Shown in pieces: positions 25,541 through 33,177 of a stretch of DNA of 64,000 nt. Position numbers and translations under genes: made by a program. The first letter of the stretch is position 1, and each line of letters starts with the position of its first letter. This stretch comes from Paludibacteraceae bacterium (GTDB lineage Bacteria; Bacteroidota; Bacteroidia; Bacteroidales; Paludibacteraceae). The notes below the pieces were generated by a model, which saw only the letters and a list, made by a program, of their open reading frames with translations, did not search any database and had not been told where the DNA came from. The DNA is taken from positions 1 through 64,000 of the forward strand of contig CAJOEJ010000009.1 in assembly GCA_905233375.1 (NCBI GenBank). The letters are read 5' to 3'.

Positions 25541-25556
25541 TGTTCCACGTGAAACA
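25541..25556. promoter_or_regulatory. parS centromere site (ParB binding)
   Basis: TGTTCCACGTGAAACA matches the widely conserved parS consensus TGTTNCACGTGAAACA at every defined position. parS sites usually cluster near the chromosomal origin, where ParB loads and spreads. No parA or parB gene is in the window. Confidence 0.85.
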
Positions 25557-25623
25557 TAGAGCGTTCTTTCGATGGAATTGGAGAAGCGGTTTGCTTAAGA
25601 GAGAAAATATAAACTAAAATATT

Positions 25624-26163
25624 ATGTCAGCAGAAGAAGTAAAAAATGCTATTCGTAATGTGCCTGATTTTCCGATACCGGGCATACAGTTTAAGGACAT
25701 CACTACTGCATTGCTCAAAGCGGAGTATATGGTATGGATGCGTGATGAGATAGTGAAGACTTATCGTGATAAAGGAATAACGAAAGTGGTAGGTATTGAG
25801 TCGCGCGGATTTATTATGGCTCCAGCGGTAGCTATGGAGTTGGGCGCTGGGTTTGTCCCAATTCGCAAGCACAACAAACTGCCTGCCGAAACCATCTCCG
25901 TAACTTATACAAAAGAGTATGGTGATGATACAATCCAGATACACAAGGATGCGCTGAATGAGAACGATGTGGTACTTATCCATGACGATATCCTGGCTAC
26001 GGGCGGTTCGATGGCAGCAGCTATTGAACTGGTAAAGAAATTAGGCGTGAAAAAGATTTATGTCAATTGTCTCATCGAATTGGAGGGATTGAACGGTCGT
26101 AACTATCTGGCGGGGAAAGCGGATGGTTTGGATTGTTTGTTCGGTATAGAAGTGGATGAGTAG
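25624..26163 (+). CDS. apt: adenine phosphoribosyltransferase
   Basis: It salvages adenine with PRPP to AMP. The 179 residues carry PDFPIPGIQFKDITTAL at the start, ESRGFIMAPAVA and the PRPP-binding VLIHDDILATGGSM (about 119-132). It lies between mnmG and uvrC, an order common in Bacteroidales. Confidence 0.96.
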   Translation: MSAEEVKNAIRNVPDFPIPGIQFKDITTALLKAEYMVWMRDEIVKTYRDKGITKVVGIESRGFIMAPAVAMELGAGFVPIRKHNKLPAETISVTYTKEYGDDTIQIHKDALNENDVVLIHDDILATGGSMAAAIELVKKLGVKKIYVNCLIELEGLNGRNYLAGKADGLDCLFGIEVDE

Positions 26164-26165
26164 AG

Positions 26166-26196
26166 GTTATTGGTAATTGGTTATTGGTGATTGATG
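26166..26196. repeat. family A heptad array, copy 3 (apt-uvrC junction)
   Basis: Units ATTGGTA, ATTGGTT, ATTGGTG fill the whole gap after the apt stop and run into the uvrC start codon (ATTGATG). Confidence 0.85.
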
Positions 26197-28011
26197 AAAG
26201 ACAAAGATGATCATATTTCTCTTTTATTGAAGCGCATACCCGAAAGTCCGGGTGTGTACCAGTACTTTGATAGAAGCGGACAGATTATCTATGTCGGTAA
26301 GGCGAAGAACCTGCATCGGAGAGTCAACAGTTACTTTAACAAGGCTCAGCAATCTTCCAAGACACGCCAGCTGGTAGCCCATATAGCGGATATCAAATAT
26401 GTAGTGGTTGATACCGAGCAGGATGCGTTCTTGTTGGAAAACAACCTGATCAAGCAATATCAACCGCGGTACAATATCTTGCTCAAAGATGGAAAGTCTT
26501 ATCCGTCTATCTGTATTACCCGCGAACCCTATCCCCGAATCTTCAAGACACGGACGATCAATAAGAAAACAGGAGAGTACTACGGTCCGTACAGTTTTGG
26601 CAATACCGTTGACTTGGTGTTGGAGCTGATTCATAAATTATATCCGCTCCGCACATGCGCTGTTCCTATATCTTCCGATTCTATCGAGAAAAAGAAAACG
26701 CGCGTGTGTCTCAAGTATCATCTTCATAATTGTTGCGGTATATGTGAAGGAATAGGAGCAGACCAGTATGCGCAGTGGATTGATCAGGCAAGACGGTTAA
26801 TCAAAGGAGACGCGCACGATATAGGTCGGCAGTTAGAGGAAGAAATGCTTGCTTTGGCTGCGGAGATGAAATACGAAGAAGCAGCAACCGTTAAACGTAA
26901 AATAGAACTGCTGGATCAGTTCAAGAGCAAGACAATTATTACGAATTCATCGGCAAAAGATGTGGACGTCTTTGGGTATGACGAGCAGGATGACAAGGTC
27001 TATATTGCGATGCTGCATGTCCATAACGGATGTATAGTACGCGGTCAGACGATTGAGTACCGGCGTCGAATGGAGGAAGAGAAAGAGGAAATACTGGCAC
27101 TTGGTATGATGGAGTTGCGCCAGCGGTTGCAAAGTGAAACGCAAGAGGTGATTGTTCCGTTCATACCGGATGTTTTTGATGATACGCTGCATCTTCATAT
27201 AGCCATAAGCGGTGACCGGAAAAAACTCCTCGACTTGGCAATGCAGAATGTGCGCCAATACAAGCTTGACCGGCTTAAGCAGGAAGACAAACTCAATCCG
27301 GAACAGCGAGGTGTGCGTATTCTGACAGAACTCCAATCGATGATGGGTCTCCCTACTCTGCCCCGTTGGATAGATTGTTTCGATAATTCCAATGTGCAAG
27401 GCACCAACGCGGTTGCCGGGTGCGTGGTATATCGGATGGCTAAGCCGAGCAAGAGTGACTACAAGCGTTTTGAGATCAAGACCGTTGACGGAGCGGATGA
27501 CTACGCCAGCATGCGCGAGGTCGTTCGCCGCCGATACCAGCGTCTGTTGGAGGAAGGAGGACAGATGCCGGATTTGATCATCGCCGATGGTGGTCTGGGT
27601 CAGATGCATGCCATACGGGAGGCGGTAGAGGACCAGTTGGGCTTGTCTATACCGATCGCGGGTCTGAAGAAAAATGACAAGCACCGGACACAGACGCTCC
27701 TGTTCGGCTTCCCGCCCAAGGAGATCAGTATGCCCGTCACGAGTGAAGTGTTCCGGCTACTGACCAATATCCAGGATGAAGTACATCGTTTTGCCATTTC
27801 GTACCACAAGGCGAAACGAAGTAAGGCTCAGATACATAGTCAACTTGATGATATTCAAGGAGTTGGAGAAGTAACCAAGCAAAAAATACTTTCCCGTTTC
27901 GGCTCTTTGAAGCGCGCTAGAACGGCGACCAAAGAGGAATGGATGGAATTGCTCGGAACTCGCAGAGGTTCAGCTATTTATGAGCAAATACAGGCTAAAA
28001 TAAGCCTCTGA
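26194..28011 (+). CDS. uvrC: excinuclease ABC subunit C
   Basis: UvrC makes both incisions in nucleotide excision repair. The 605 residues have the N-terminal GIY-YIG nuclease (PESPGVYQYFDRSGQIIYVGKA), a UvrB-binding UVR motif (EEMLALAAEMKYEEAATVKRKIELL, about 214-238), the RNase H-like 5' nuclease (IDCFDNSNVQGTNAV) and a C-terminal helix-hairpin-helix (DDIQGVGEVTKQKILSRFGS). ATG 26194 is chosen over TTG 26191. The start lies at the edge of a heptad array. Confidence 0.95.
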   Translation: MKDKDDHISLLLKRIPESPGVYQYFDRSGQIIYVGKAKNLHRRVNSYFNKAQQSSKTRQLVAHIADIKYVVVDTEQDAFLLENNLIKQYQPRYNILLKDGKSYPSICITREPYPRIFKTRTINKKTGEYYGPYSFGNTVDLVLELIHKLYPLRTCAVPISSDSIEKKKTRVCLKYHLHNCCGICEGIGADQYAQWIDQARRLIKGDAHDIGRQLEEEMLALAAEMKYEEAATVKRKIELLDQFKSKTIITNSSAKDVDVFGYDEQDDKVYIAMLHVHNGCIVRGQTIEYRRRMEEEKEEILALGMMELRQRLQSETQEVIVPFIPDVFDDTLHLHIAISGDRKKLLDLAMQNVRQYKLDRLKQEDKLNPEQRGVRILTELQSMMGLPTLPRWIDCFDNSNVQGTNAVAGCVVYRMAKPSKSDYKRFEIKTVDGADDYASMREVVRRRYQRLLEEGGQMPDLIIADGGLGQMHAIREAVEDQLGLSIPIAGLKKNDKHRTQTLLFGFPPKEISMPVTSEVFRLLTNIQDEVHRFAISYHKAKRSKAQIHSQLDDIQGVGEVTKQKILSRFGSLKRARTATKEEWMELLGTRRGSAIYEQIQAKISL

Positions 28012-28018
28012 GAATTGA

Positions 28019-28501
28019 ATGAAAAGCATGAATATGAGTATTTATACGATAAAAAAAGGCACTTCCGGGCACTCCGGGACACTCCTTTTGCTCAATGAGC
28101 GGGGAGAGGAAGTGAGTGCGTTGGAAATTTTGAAAACCTGCGAACCGCATCGTGTCTTTGCGTTCGATGCTCCGATGGGCGCCGGTAAGACCACTTTCAT
28201 CAAGCACCTGTGTGAAGAGATGGGGACGATGGACGTGGTCAACAGTCCGACTTTTGCCATCGTCAATGTGTATGATGTGGAACAACCGTACAAGGGAGAG
28301 GTGTATCATTTCGACTGTTACCGGTTGAAGGATCTCCGCGAGGCGTTGGACTTCGGCGCGGAGGAATATCTCTATTCGGGCAATTACTGTTTTGTAGAAT
28401 GGCCCGACATCCTCTCCCCTATCCTGCCCGACGACACTGTGCATGTGACCATCCGTCCGTTGGAAAACGGAGACAGGGAAATGATAATTGGTGATTGGTA
28501 A
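28019..28501 (+). CDS. tsaE: tRNA t6A biosynthesis ATPase TsaE
   Basis: TsaE works with TsaB, TsaD and TsaC to make N6-threonylcarbamoyladenosine in tRNA. Walker A APMGAGKTTF (about 53-62), SPTFAIVNVYD and YHFDCYRLKD are diagnostic. At 160 residues it is slightly long; the last six (MIIGDW) and the stop codon come from an ATTGGTN array, so the original end was probably overwritten by the repeat. Confidence 0.9.
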   Translation: MKSMNMSIYTIKKGTSGHSGTLLLLNERGEEVSALEILKTCEPHRVFAFDAPMGAGKTTFIKHLCEEMGTMDVVNSPTFAIVNVYDVEQPYKGEVYHFDCYRLKDLREALDFGAEEYLYSGNYCFVEWPDILSPILPDDTVHVTIRPLENGDREMIIGDW

Positions 28502-28526
28502 TTGGTAATTGGTGATTGGTGATTCA
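28484..28526. repeat. family A heptad array, copy 4 (end of tsaE)
   Basis: Six or so ATTGGTN heptads, with TGGTAA providing the tsaE stop. They end directly before the next start codon. Confidence 0.85.
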
Positions 28527-29348
28527 ATGTCTCTGCGCAAATCCATATGGCTCCTTCTATTGCTCTGTTGCTCTTTTGTGGCAGCGGAGAACGTGGAACA
28601 TACCAATGTGCTGAAAGCCAAGTTCGGCGGGGCGTACCAGTTGGATATGTACCTCAGTCCTTTGGCGTACACGGGATTCCAGATAGGTCTGGGTAACGAG
28701 TGGTGGCAGCCTTTTCGTCAGGATACACGGCTGGGACGCACTGGTCGCTTGGCTCACTGGGCGCATGTGGGACGCGTGGATGCCTATGGCTACCGTGTCA
28801 CCTCCTCGGCGCGCTCCAATCGTATCGACGGCTTGGAAGTATGCGGCGGATGGGGCGCTTTCTATGCCTGGCAGTGGTGTGACCGCCGGCTCAAACTCGT
28901 GTTGGGTCCCTATCTGGAAGGCGGATTCACGGTGCGCGAAATAAGTTCGAACGTGAATAAACCGGTGTCGTTGGATCTGGCAATAGACCTGATGGCAATG
29001 AGTGGTCTCTCGTGGTCGTTCTACGGCAAGAAAACCAGTTATAGGATTAATTATCAGATACGTACCAACCTGCTTGGAATGGATTTTATGCCCGATTACT
29101 GGCAGTCCTATTATGAGTTGTCTCGTGATGCGAGCGGCTCGGCACGTTGTTCCGGACACTGGAATCACCATACGGTCAAGCATGAGCTGACGATGGATAT
29201 GCAGTTCCCCCACTCCACTTGGCGCGTAGGCGTGGAACATCAGTATGTGGACTATGGAACGCCGGATATGCGTTTTGTCCGTAACCATGCCTGTCTGGTG
29301 GTCGGATGTATCTGGAAATACCGAATCAAACCCAACGAACGCCTATGA
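28527..29348 (+). CDS. DUF3316-like exported beta-rich protein
   Basis: The 273-residue protein has a signal peptide (SIWLLLLLCCSFVAAE) and then alternating aromatic/polar strands, e.g. GLGNEWWQPF, LKLVLGPYLEGG and YRINYQIRTNLLGMDFMPDYWQSYYEL, pointing to a small outer-membrane beta barrel. It resembles DUF3316 proteins of Bacteroidetes; the function is unknown. ATG 28527 is used because upstream codons lie in the heptad array. It overlaps the next lipoprotein gene by 4 bases. Confidence 0.75.
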   Translation: MSLRKSIWLLLLLCCSFVAAENVEHTNVLKAKFGGAYQLDMYLSPLAYTGFQIGLGNEWWQPFRQDTRLGRTGRLAHWAHVGRVDAYGYRVTSSARSNRIDGLEVCGGWGAFYAWQWCDRRLKLVLGPYLEGGFTVREISSNVNKPVSLDLAIDLMAMSGLSWSFYGKKTSYRINYQIRTNLLGMDFMPDYWQSYYELSRDASGSARCSGHWNHHTVKHELTMDMQFPHSTWRVGVEHQYVDYGTPDMRFVRNHACLVVGCIWKYRIKPNERL

Positions 29349-30352
29349 AAAACTGCAGATATATCCTCCTTGCCTTTCTGTTTGTCCTGCTGGCAGCCTG
29401 CCACACGCGCGACGAGATAGCGTATTCCATGGATCCGGTGGAGAACGTGGAAGCCTTGTGGCAGATCATCGATACCAAGTACTGCTATGTGGAGGACAAA
29501 GGTGTCAATTGGGATTCTGTTCACGATGAGTACGTTGCCCAAGCGGCTTTGCTTCCTGCCAACAACCAGGTGGCGCTGTTTGACCTGTGCGCCGGGATGC
29601 TCAATACGCTCAAGGACGGTCATGTCAATCTGTATGCGCCGTTTGACCGGTCGTATAGTACATCGTGGTATGATACCTACCCTGCCAATTTCAGTTCATA
29701 CTTACAGTCGCTCTATCTGCGCAATTACCGCATTGCCGGCAGTCTCTATTACTGCACTGTTGACAACGACAGTATCGGATATATCTACTATTCGAGTTTT
29801 TCCAACGGCTTCTCTATCAGCAACATAGCGTGGGTGTTCAAGTCTTTTGAAAAATGCCGCGGGCTCATCATTGACGTGCGCAATAACGGCGGAGGAAGTC
29901 TGGAGAACGCTTATCTGTTGGCGGCGCCGTTCTTTACCGAAAACCGTGTTATCGGATATTGGCAGCATAAGACCGGTCCGGGACACCATGATTTCTCACC
30001 GATGGAGGAACTGACAGAGGATGCGTCGTTGTCGGGTGTCAAATGGCGTCGTCCGACGGTGGTGTTGTGTAACAGACGAAGCTATTCGGCAACGAACATG
30101 TTTGTCAATATAATGCGTTATGCGGACAATGCGGTTATTGTCGGCGGAACGACAGGCGGCGGAGGAGGTATGCCGCTTAGTTATGAAATGCCCTGCGGAT
30201 GGTTGGTACGATTCTCCAGCGTACGCATGTATGACGCGGATAAAAAGGATATAGAGCAAGGTATCGAGCCCGACGTCAAAGTAACGATGACCAGTACCGA
30301 CCAGGATGATATCATCGAAAAAGCCATTGACCTGATCAATAACGCGAAGTAA
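29345..30352 (+). CDS. S41-family peptidase lipoprotein
   Basis: Tail-specific (C-terminal processing) protease family. The 335-residue protein has a lipobox (FVLLAAC, Cys19), an N-terminal helical part (ENVEALWQIIDTKYCYVED), no obvious full PDZ domain, and the S41 core with GLIIDVRNNGGG and RRSYSATNMFV, where the Ser of SYSA is the likely nucleophile, followed by GGTTGGGGG. It probably acts at the inner face of the outer membrane; the substrate is unknown. Confidence 0.85.
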   Translation: MKNCRYILLAFLFVLLAACHTRDEIAYSMDPVENVEALWQIIDTKYCYVEDKGVNWDSVHDEYVAQAALLPANNQVALFDLCAGMLNTLKDGHVNLYAPFDRSYSTSWYDTYPANFSSYLQSLYLRNYRIAGSLYYCTVDNDSIGYIYYSSFSNGFSISNIAWVFKSFEKCRGLIIDVRNNGGGSLENAYLLAAPFFTENRVIGYWQHKTGPGHHDFSPMEELTEDASLSGVKWRRPTVVLCNRRSYSATNMFVNIMRYADNAVIVGGTTGGGGGMPLSYEMPCGWLVRFSSVRMYDADKKDIEQGIEPDVKVTMTSTDQDDIIEKAIDLINNAK

Positions 30353-30366
30353 TTGAAAAAGACCAC

Positions 30367-30432
30367 AATCTGCATAAAAAGTGCAGATTTTTTTGTATAT
30401 GTCAAAAAATAGTAGTAATTTTGCAGCCGTAA
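30367..30432 (+). promoter_or_regulatory. terminator-promoter cassette, copy 1
   Basis: A hairpin TCTGCA/TGCAGA with a T7 tract ends the upstream operon. Directly after it comes TTTG (30392-30395) and TAATTTTG (30416-30423), a promoter for the DUF1016 gene. The T-tract doubles as the -33 region. The same 66-base unit recurs at 31766 with three mismatches. Confidence 0.8.
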
Positions 30433-30443
30433 AATTTTAAAAT

Positions 30444-31709
30444 ATGGGAAACACAAGCAAAATAGACATCCAATATCTCCACGAAGCCGAGATTATTAAG
30501 AATGCTATACTCAGCGCGCAGTACGAGGCAACGCGTGGTGCCAATAACATCCAACTGATGCTGTATTACTCGGTCGGACGCTATATCTCGCAGAACACCC
30601 GAAAAGGCAAATGGGGCACCGGTGCCATTGCCTCCATCAGTCGTCTTCTCAAACAAGATCTGCCGGGTTTAAGAGGATTCTCAGAGGCTAACCTCAAGAA
30701 AATGCGTATCTTCTATGAAGAATGGAGCGAATTGGATACAGAAACAGTCGATTATAATTCGCCCATTCAAACGGACGAATTGCCGGAATCTAATTCGTTC
30801 ATTCAAACGAACGATTTAGAAGAAATTGCACAGATTGCACAAAATCAGCTAATTGTCAATTCGTTCATTCAAACGAACGAAATTCAAATACTGCCGTTTA
30901 ACTTCCCTGCGGTAGATGCTTTTCCTGGAAATGACTTCCGCAGTATAGGCTTCACGCATCACTATAGCATCCTTGCAGGTAGTAAATCTCGTCAAGAGCG
31001 AATCTTCTATATATCGCTTTGCGCGCGGGAGCACTTGACGCCTGATGGTATCAAGAACTGCATCAAGCAAAATCTCTATGCGCAGCGGGGTACGCTGCCT
31101 AATAACTTCCTCCAGCGACTTCCATCAGGCAGTCTTGCCAAACGAGCTATCTTGGCATTCAAGGATGAGTGTTTGTTGGATTTTATCAACGTTGAGGAAC
31201 TCGGTGCACGCGATATAGAAGAAGTGGATGAGACGGTTGTGGAGCAAAAGATCGTTGATAATATCAAGAAGTTTATTTTGCGCTTTGGGCAAGGATTCCT
31301 CTTTGTCGGCAACCAATATACCATCAAAGTACATGGTCATGTACACCGCATCGACTTGCTGTTCTTTAACCGCGATCTAAATTGTCTCGTAGCTATTGAA
31401 CTCAAAACAGGTTCCTTCAAGCAGAGTTACCTCGGCACGCTGAATGGCTACCTGCGTATCTTGGATGACTATGTCCGCAAGCCGCATGAGAACCCGTCTA
31501 TCGGTATTGTGTTGTGCAAAAGTGCCGATAAGGCGTATGTGGAATATATGATTCAGGACTACGACAAACCGATGGGTGTTGCGACCTACAAAACTGCCAC
31601 CGACATGCCTGAACATCTGCGTAATGCCCTGCCGAATCAGGACGAACTTCTCAAGATGATCGAGCACATCGATGTGGATGTTGATGCTTACGCAGACAAA
31701 GACGAATGA
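30444..31709 (+). CDS. DUF1016 (YhcG-like) PD-(D/E)XK nuclease-domain protein
   Basis: The family has an N-terminal helical DUF1016_N domain and a C-terminal PD-(D/E)XK nuclease-like domain, and is often found near mobile or restriction genes. In these 421 residues the N-terminal part has YYSVGRYISQN and GFSEANLKKMRIFYEEW; the nuclease core has HRIDLLFFNRDLNCLVAIELKTG (D-x-n-ExK) at about 297-320. Between them (about 105-146) lies a linker with three copies of NSFIQTNE-like sequence encoded by a palindromic repeat. The gene is flanked by near-identical 66-base direct repeats, which suggests it arrived or moves as a unit. Confidence 0.88.
   Translation: MGNTSKIDIQYLHEAEIIKNAILSAQYEATRGANNIQLMLYYSVGRYISQNTRKGKWGTGAIASISRLLKQDLPGLRGFSEANLKKMRIFYEEWSELDTETVDYNSPIQTDELPESNSFIQTNDLEEIAQIAQNQLIVNSFIQTNEIQILPFNFPAVDAFPGNDFRSIGFTHHYSILAGSKSRQERIFYISLCAREHLTPDGIKNCIKQNLYAQRGTLPNNFLQRLPSGSLAKRAILAFKDECLLDFINVEELGARDIEEVDETVVEQKIVDNIKKFILRFGQGFLFVGNQYTIKVHGHVHRIDLLFFNRDLNCLVAIELKTGSFKQSYLGTLNGYLRILDDYVRKPHENPSIGIVLCKSADKAYVEYMIQDYDKPMGVATYKTATDMPEHLRNALPNQDELLKMIEHIDVDVDAYADKDE
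30756..30881 (+). repeat. three palindromic repeats in the DUF1016 linker
   Basis: Three copies of ATTCGTTCATTCAAACGAAC-like sequence start at 30756, 30792 and 30858. TTCGTT and AACGAA form a hairpin with a CATTCA loop. The spacings (36 and 66) keep the frame, giving NS(P/F)IQT(D/N)(E/D). Confidence 0.85.
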
Positions 31710-31765
31710 TTCTTTTATCGACCGACAAGCGATTAAGAGTTGTTCAATAGGTATCAAAATCCGTA

Positions 31766-31831
31766 AATCTGCATCAAAAGTGCAGATTTTTTTGCGTATG
31801 TCAAAAAATAGTAGTAATTTTGCAGCCGTAA
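31766..31831 (+). promoter_or_regulatory. terminator-promoter cassette, copy 2
   Basis: It repeats the unit at 30367 (63 of 66 bases identical): hairpin TCTGCA/TGCAGA, T7, TTTG (31791-31794) and TAATTTTG (31815-31822). It ends DUF1016 and would start a transcript into the noncoding stretch 31830-32540. Confidence 0.8.
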
Positions 31832-32041
31832 TGACTCATGCTGGGGATTGTGGGCGGGAAGTGTCCTGCCGAAATTACCTCATAATGAGCATTACATGAC
31901 ATAATAAAAGGCGTTTATTAACGTTGTTTGCGACTCCTTGAAACTTCGCAACTTTCAGCTTTAAGTCCGGACAACAGCAATGAATGTCCATGTGGGGGCG
32001 TGGATTTCGGTTGTTATTCTACTTAAAGCGGGCATGCGAAG
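31832..32041 (+). ncRNA. candidate structured RNA
   Basis: Downstream of the promoter at 31791-31822 there is no gene but a long imperfect hairpin at 31944-32041. CTTCGCA pairs with TGCGAAG, CTTTAAGT (31959) with ACTTAAAG (32021), ACAAC (31971) with GTTGT (32010), and UCCAUG with CGUGGA (one G-U) around the loop UGGGGG. The rod-with-bulges shape recalls 6S-like or regulatory RNAs, but no conserved family motif was recognised. The 3' end is not clear. Confidence 0.45.
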
Positions 32042-32042
32042 G

Positions 32043-32080
32043 ATATACTATGTATATATCCCGTGATTTTGAAAAAGTGA
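32043..32080. repeat. 38-bp repeat, copy 1
   Basis: It matches the reverse complement of 45256-45293 at 36 of 38 bases (core ATATATCCCGTGATTTTGAA). Both copies lie near a TGTCTCG word. Confidence 0.75.
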
Positions 32081-32149
32081 CGGATGTATACGGATGTATT
32101 AAGACGAGATTATGATGAAACCAGGTTAACGTCAGGACTAAAGTCTAGG

Positions 32150-32215
32150 ATTGTCTCGACATTGTCTCGATAATATCTCGATAATATCTCGTGAATGTCT
32201 CGGTAATGTCTCGAT
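32150..32215. repeat. array of six 11-bp repeats (TGTCTCG type)
   Basis: Six contiguous 11-base units of the form AATGTCTCGAT (ATTGTCTCGAC, ATTGTCTCGAT, AATATCTCGAT, AATATCTCGTG, AATGTCTCGGT, AATGTCTCGAT). The period equals that of the array at 10889 though the sequence differs. The rest of 32216-32520 holds AT-rich sequence without a convincing gene. Confidence 0.85.
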
Positions 32216-32542
32216 CACAAACCACTATTGAACCGATATCGATGGTATCCGACAATTTTTGTTAAAATGACGGTTTGACGGTTTCTATCGCTTTTTTTGA
32301 TTTCTCGAGACAGGCTAATATCCTTATTTTTAGCAATTTAAACAGAAACCGTCAAAACCGTCATCCTACTTTTCGAATTTTCAGGTGGCAAAGTGGCAAA
32401 GTTGACAAAGTTGTTGTAAAGGCGCGTATAGACGCTATAAAAGATAAGAGGAACGAGTTTGGCACGATAGTTGTATGTTGAGTGTAACTGCGAGATAAGT
32501 CGCGGTTAAGAACAGTTATTAACCACTAAAAATCAAACAGTT

Positions 32543-32860
32543 ATGAAACGGTTATTCAGTATGGCACTCGTTGCCGCAATGTTAAGCGCTTCGTTAAGCG
32601 CAAGTGCACAACCCAAGAAAGGAGAGTTCGCGAAGGGACGCAAGCAGGAGGTTCGCAAAGAGATACGTTTCCGTCCGTGTCATTGCCCGAAATGCATGGA
32701 GATGCGCCGAATGCAGGCAGAGAAAGAGTTCATGATGCGGGATGTACGTTTCTGCGATCCAAGATTCCGCGATGCCAGGTTTCACGATGCCCGGTTCCGC
32801 GACCCGCATTTTAAAGGCGGTAAGCCGCATGGAAAAGGAAAGAAACATTTTCGCCGATAA
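32543..32860 (+). CDS. small secreted basic protein with RFxD repeats
   Basis: The 105-residue protein has a signal peptide (MALVAAMLSASLSASA, cleavage about Ala22). A CHCPKC motif (46-51) follows, then a Met/Glu/Arg-rich segment, and then five tandem five-residue units RFCDP-RFRDA-RFHDA-RFRDP-HFKGG encoded by a 15-base tandem repeat (32747-32821). The tail is K/H/G/R-rich. A cation- or metal-binding role in the periplasm is possible but unproven. It has a terminator directly after it. Confidence 0.7.
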   Translation: MKRLFSMALVAAMLSASLSASAQPKKGEFAKGRKQEVRKEIRFRPCHCPKCMEMRRMQAEKEFMMRDVRFCDPRFRDARFHDARFRDPHFKGGKPHGKGKKHFRR

Positions 32861-32861
32861 G

Positions 32862-32890
32862 AAGGAGTCCTCGTGACTCTTTCTTTTTTT
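32862..32890 (+). terminator. terminator of the RFxD-repeat gene
   Basis: AAGGAGTC pairs with GACTCTTT (one G-U pair) around CTCGT, and TTCTTTTTTT follows. Confidence 0.8.
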
Positions 32891-32893
32891 GCC

Positions 32894-32935
32894 AAAAATG
32901 CTGCTTATGCGAGCATAGACGACATTTTTTTGACT
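32894..32935. repeat. 42-bp direct repeat, copy 1
   Basis: It begins AAAAATGCTGCTTATGCGAG and ends TTTTTTTGACT. It contains an ATGCT/AGCAT hairpin and is identical to 33029-33070. Confidence 0.9.
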
Positions 32936-33028
32936 TAAGTTGTATCTTCGAGGACACCGACACGTCTAAAAGCTGTGCCACCTCGAAGCTACTATCGCAC
33001 GTTTGTGCGAATAACAAGATTTTAGTCT
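32936..33028. other. hairpin-rich core between the 42-bp repeats
   Basis: CTTCGAGG pairs with CCTCGAAG across about 27 bases, and a second hairpin TCGCAC/GTGCGA has a GTTT loop. No open frame fits. The whole 32894-33080 block looks like one small element. Confidence 0.6.
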
Positions 33029-33080
33029 AAAAATGCTGCTTATGCGAGCATAGACGACATTTTTTTGACTAAAATCTTGT
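33014..33080. repeat. 42-bp direct repeat, copy 2, inside a 14-bp inverted repeat
   Basis: Copy 2 (33029-33070) is framed by ACAAGATTTTAGTC (33014-33027) and GACTAAAATCTTGT (33067-33080), a perfect 14-bp inverted repeat. The right arm also contains CTTG, the -33 box of the gpmI promoter. Confidence 0.85.
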
Positions 33081-33107
33081 GTATTCCAAATTTTTGTTGT
33101 ACCTTTG
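33076..33107 (+). promoter_or_regulatory. promoter of gpmI
   Basis: CTTG (33076-33079) and TACCTTTG (33100-33107), spacer 20. The -33 box lies in the inverted-repeat arm, so the repeat may affect gpmI expression. Confidence 0.7.
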
Positions 33108-33177
33108 CACTCGCAAAGGTTGGAGAGTTACCAATCTGAGCGGAAAAAGGTATAATTTTTTTAACAGCAATCATATT

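Noticed and set aside
31944..32041. Integron attC site
   Set aside because: The hairpin lacks the paired RYYYAAC / GTTRRRY core sites, and no integrase gene or cassette series is present.
32275..32481. A 68-codon open frame on the plus strand
   Set aside because: No promoter or convincing start is near, composition is AT-rich like the surrounding noncoding DNA, and the peptide shows no signal or domain.
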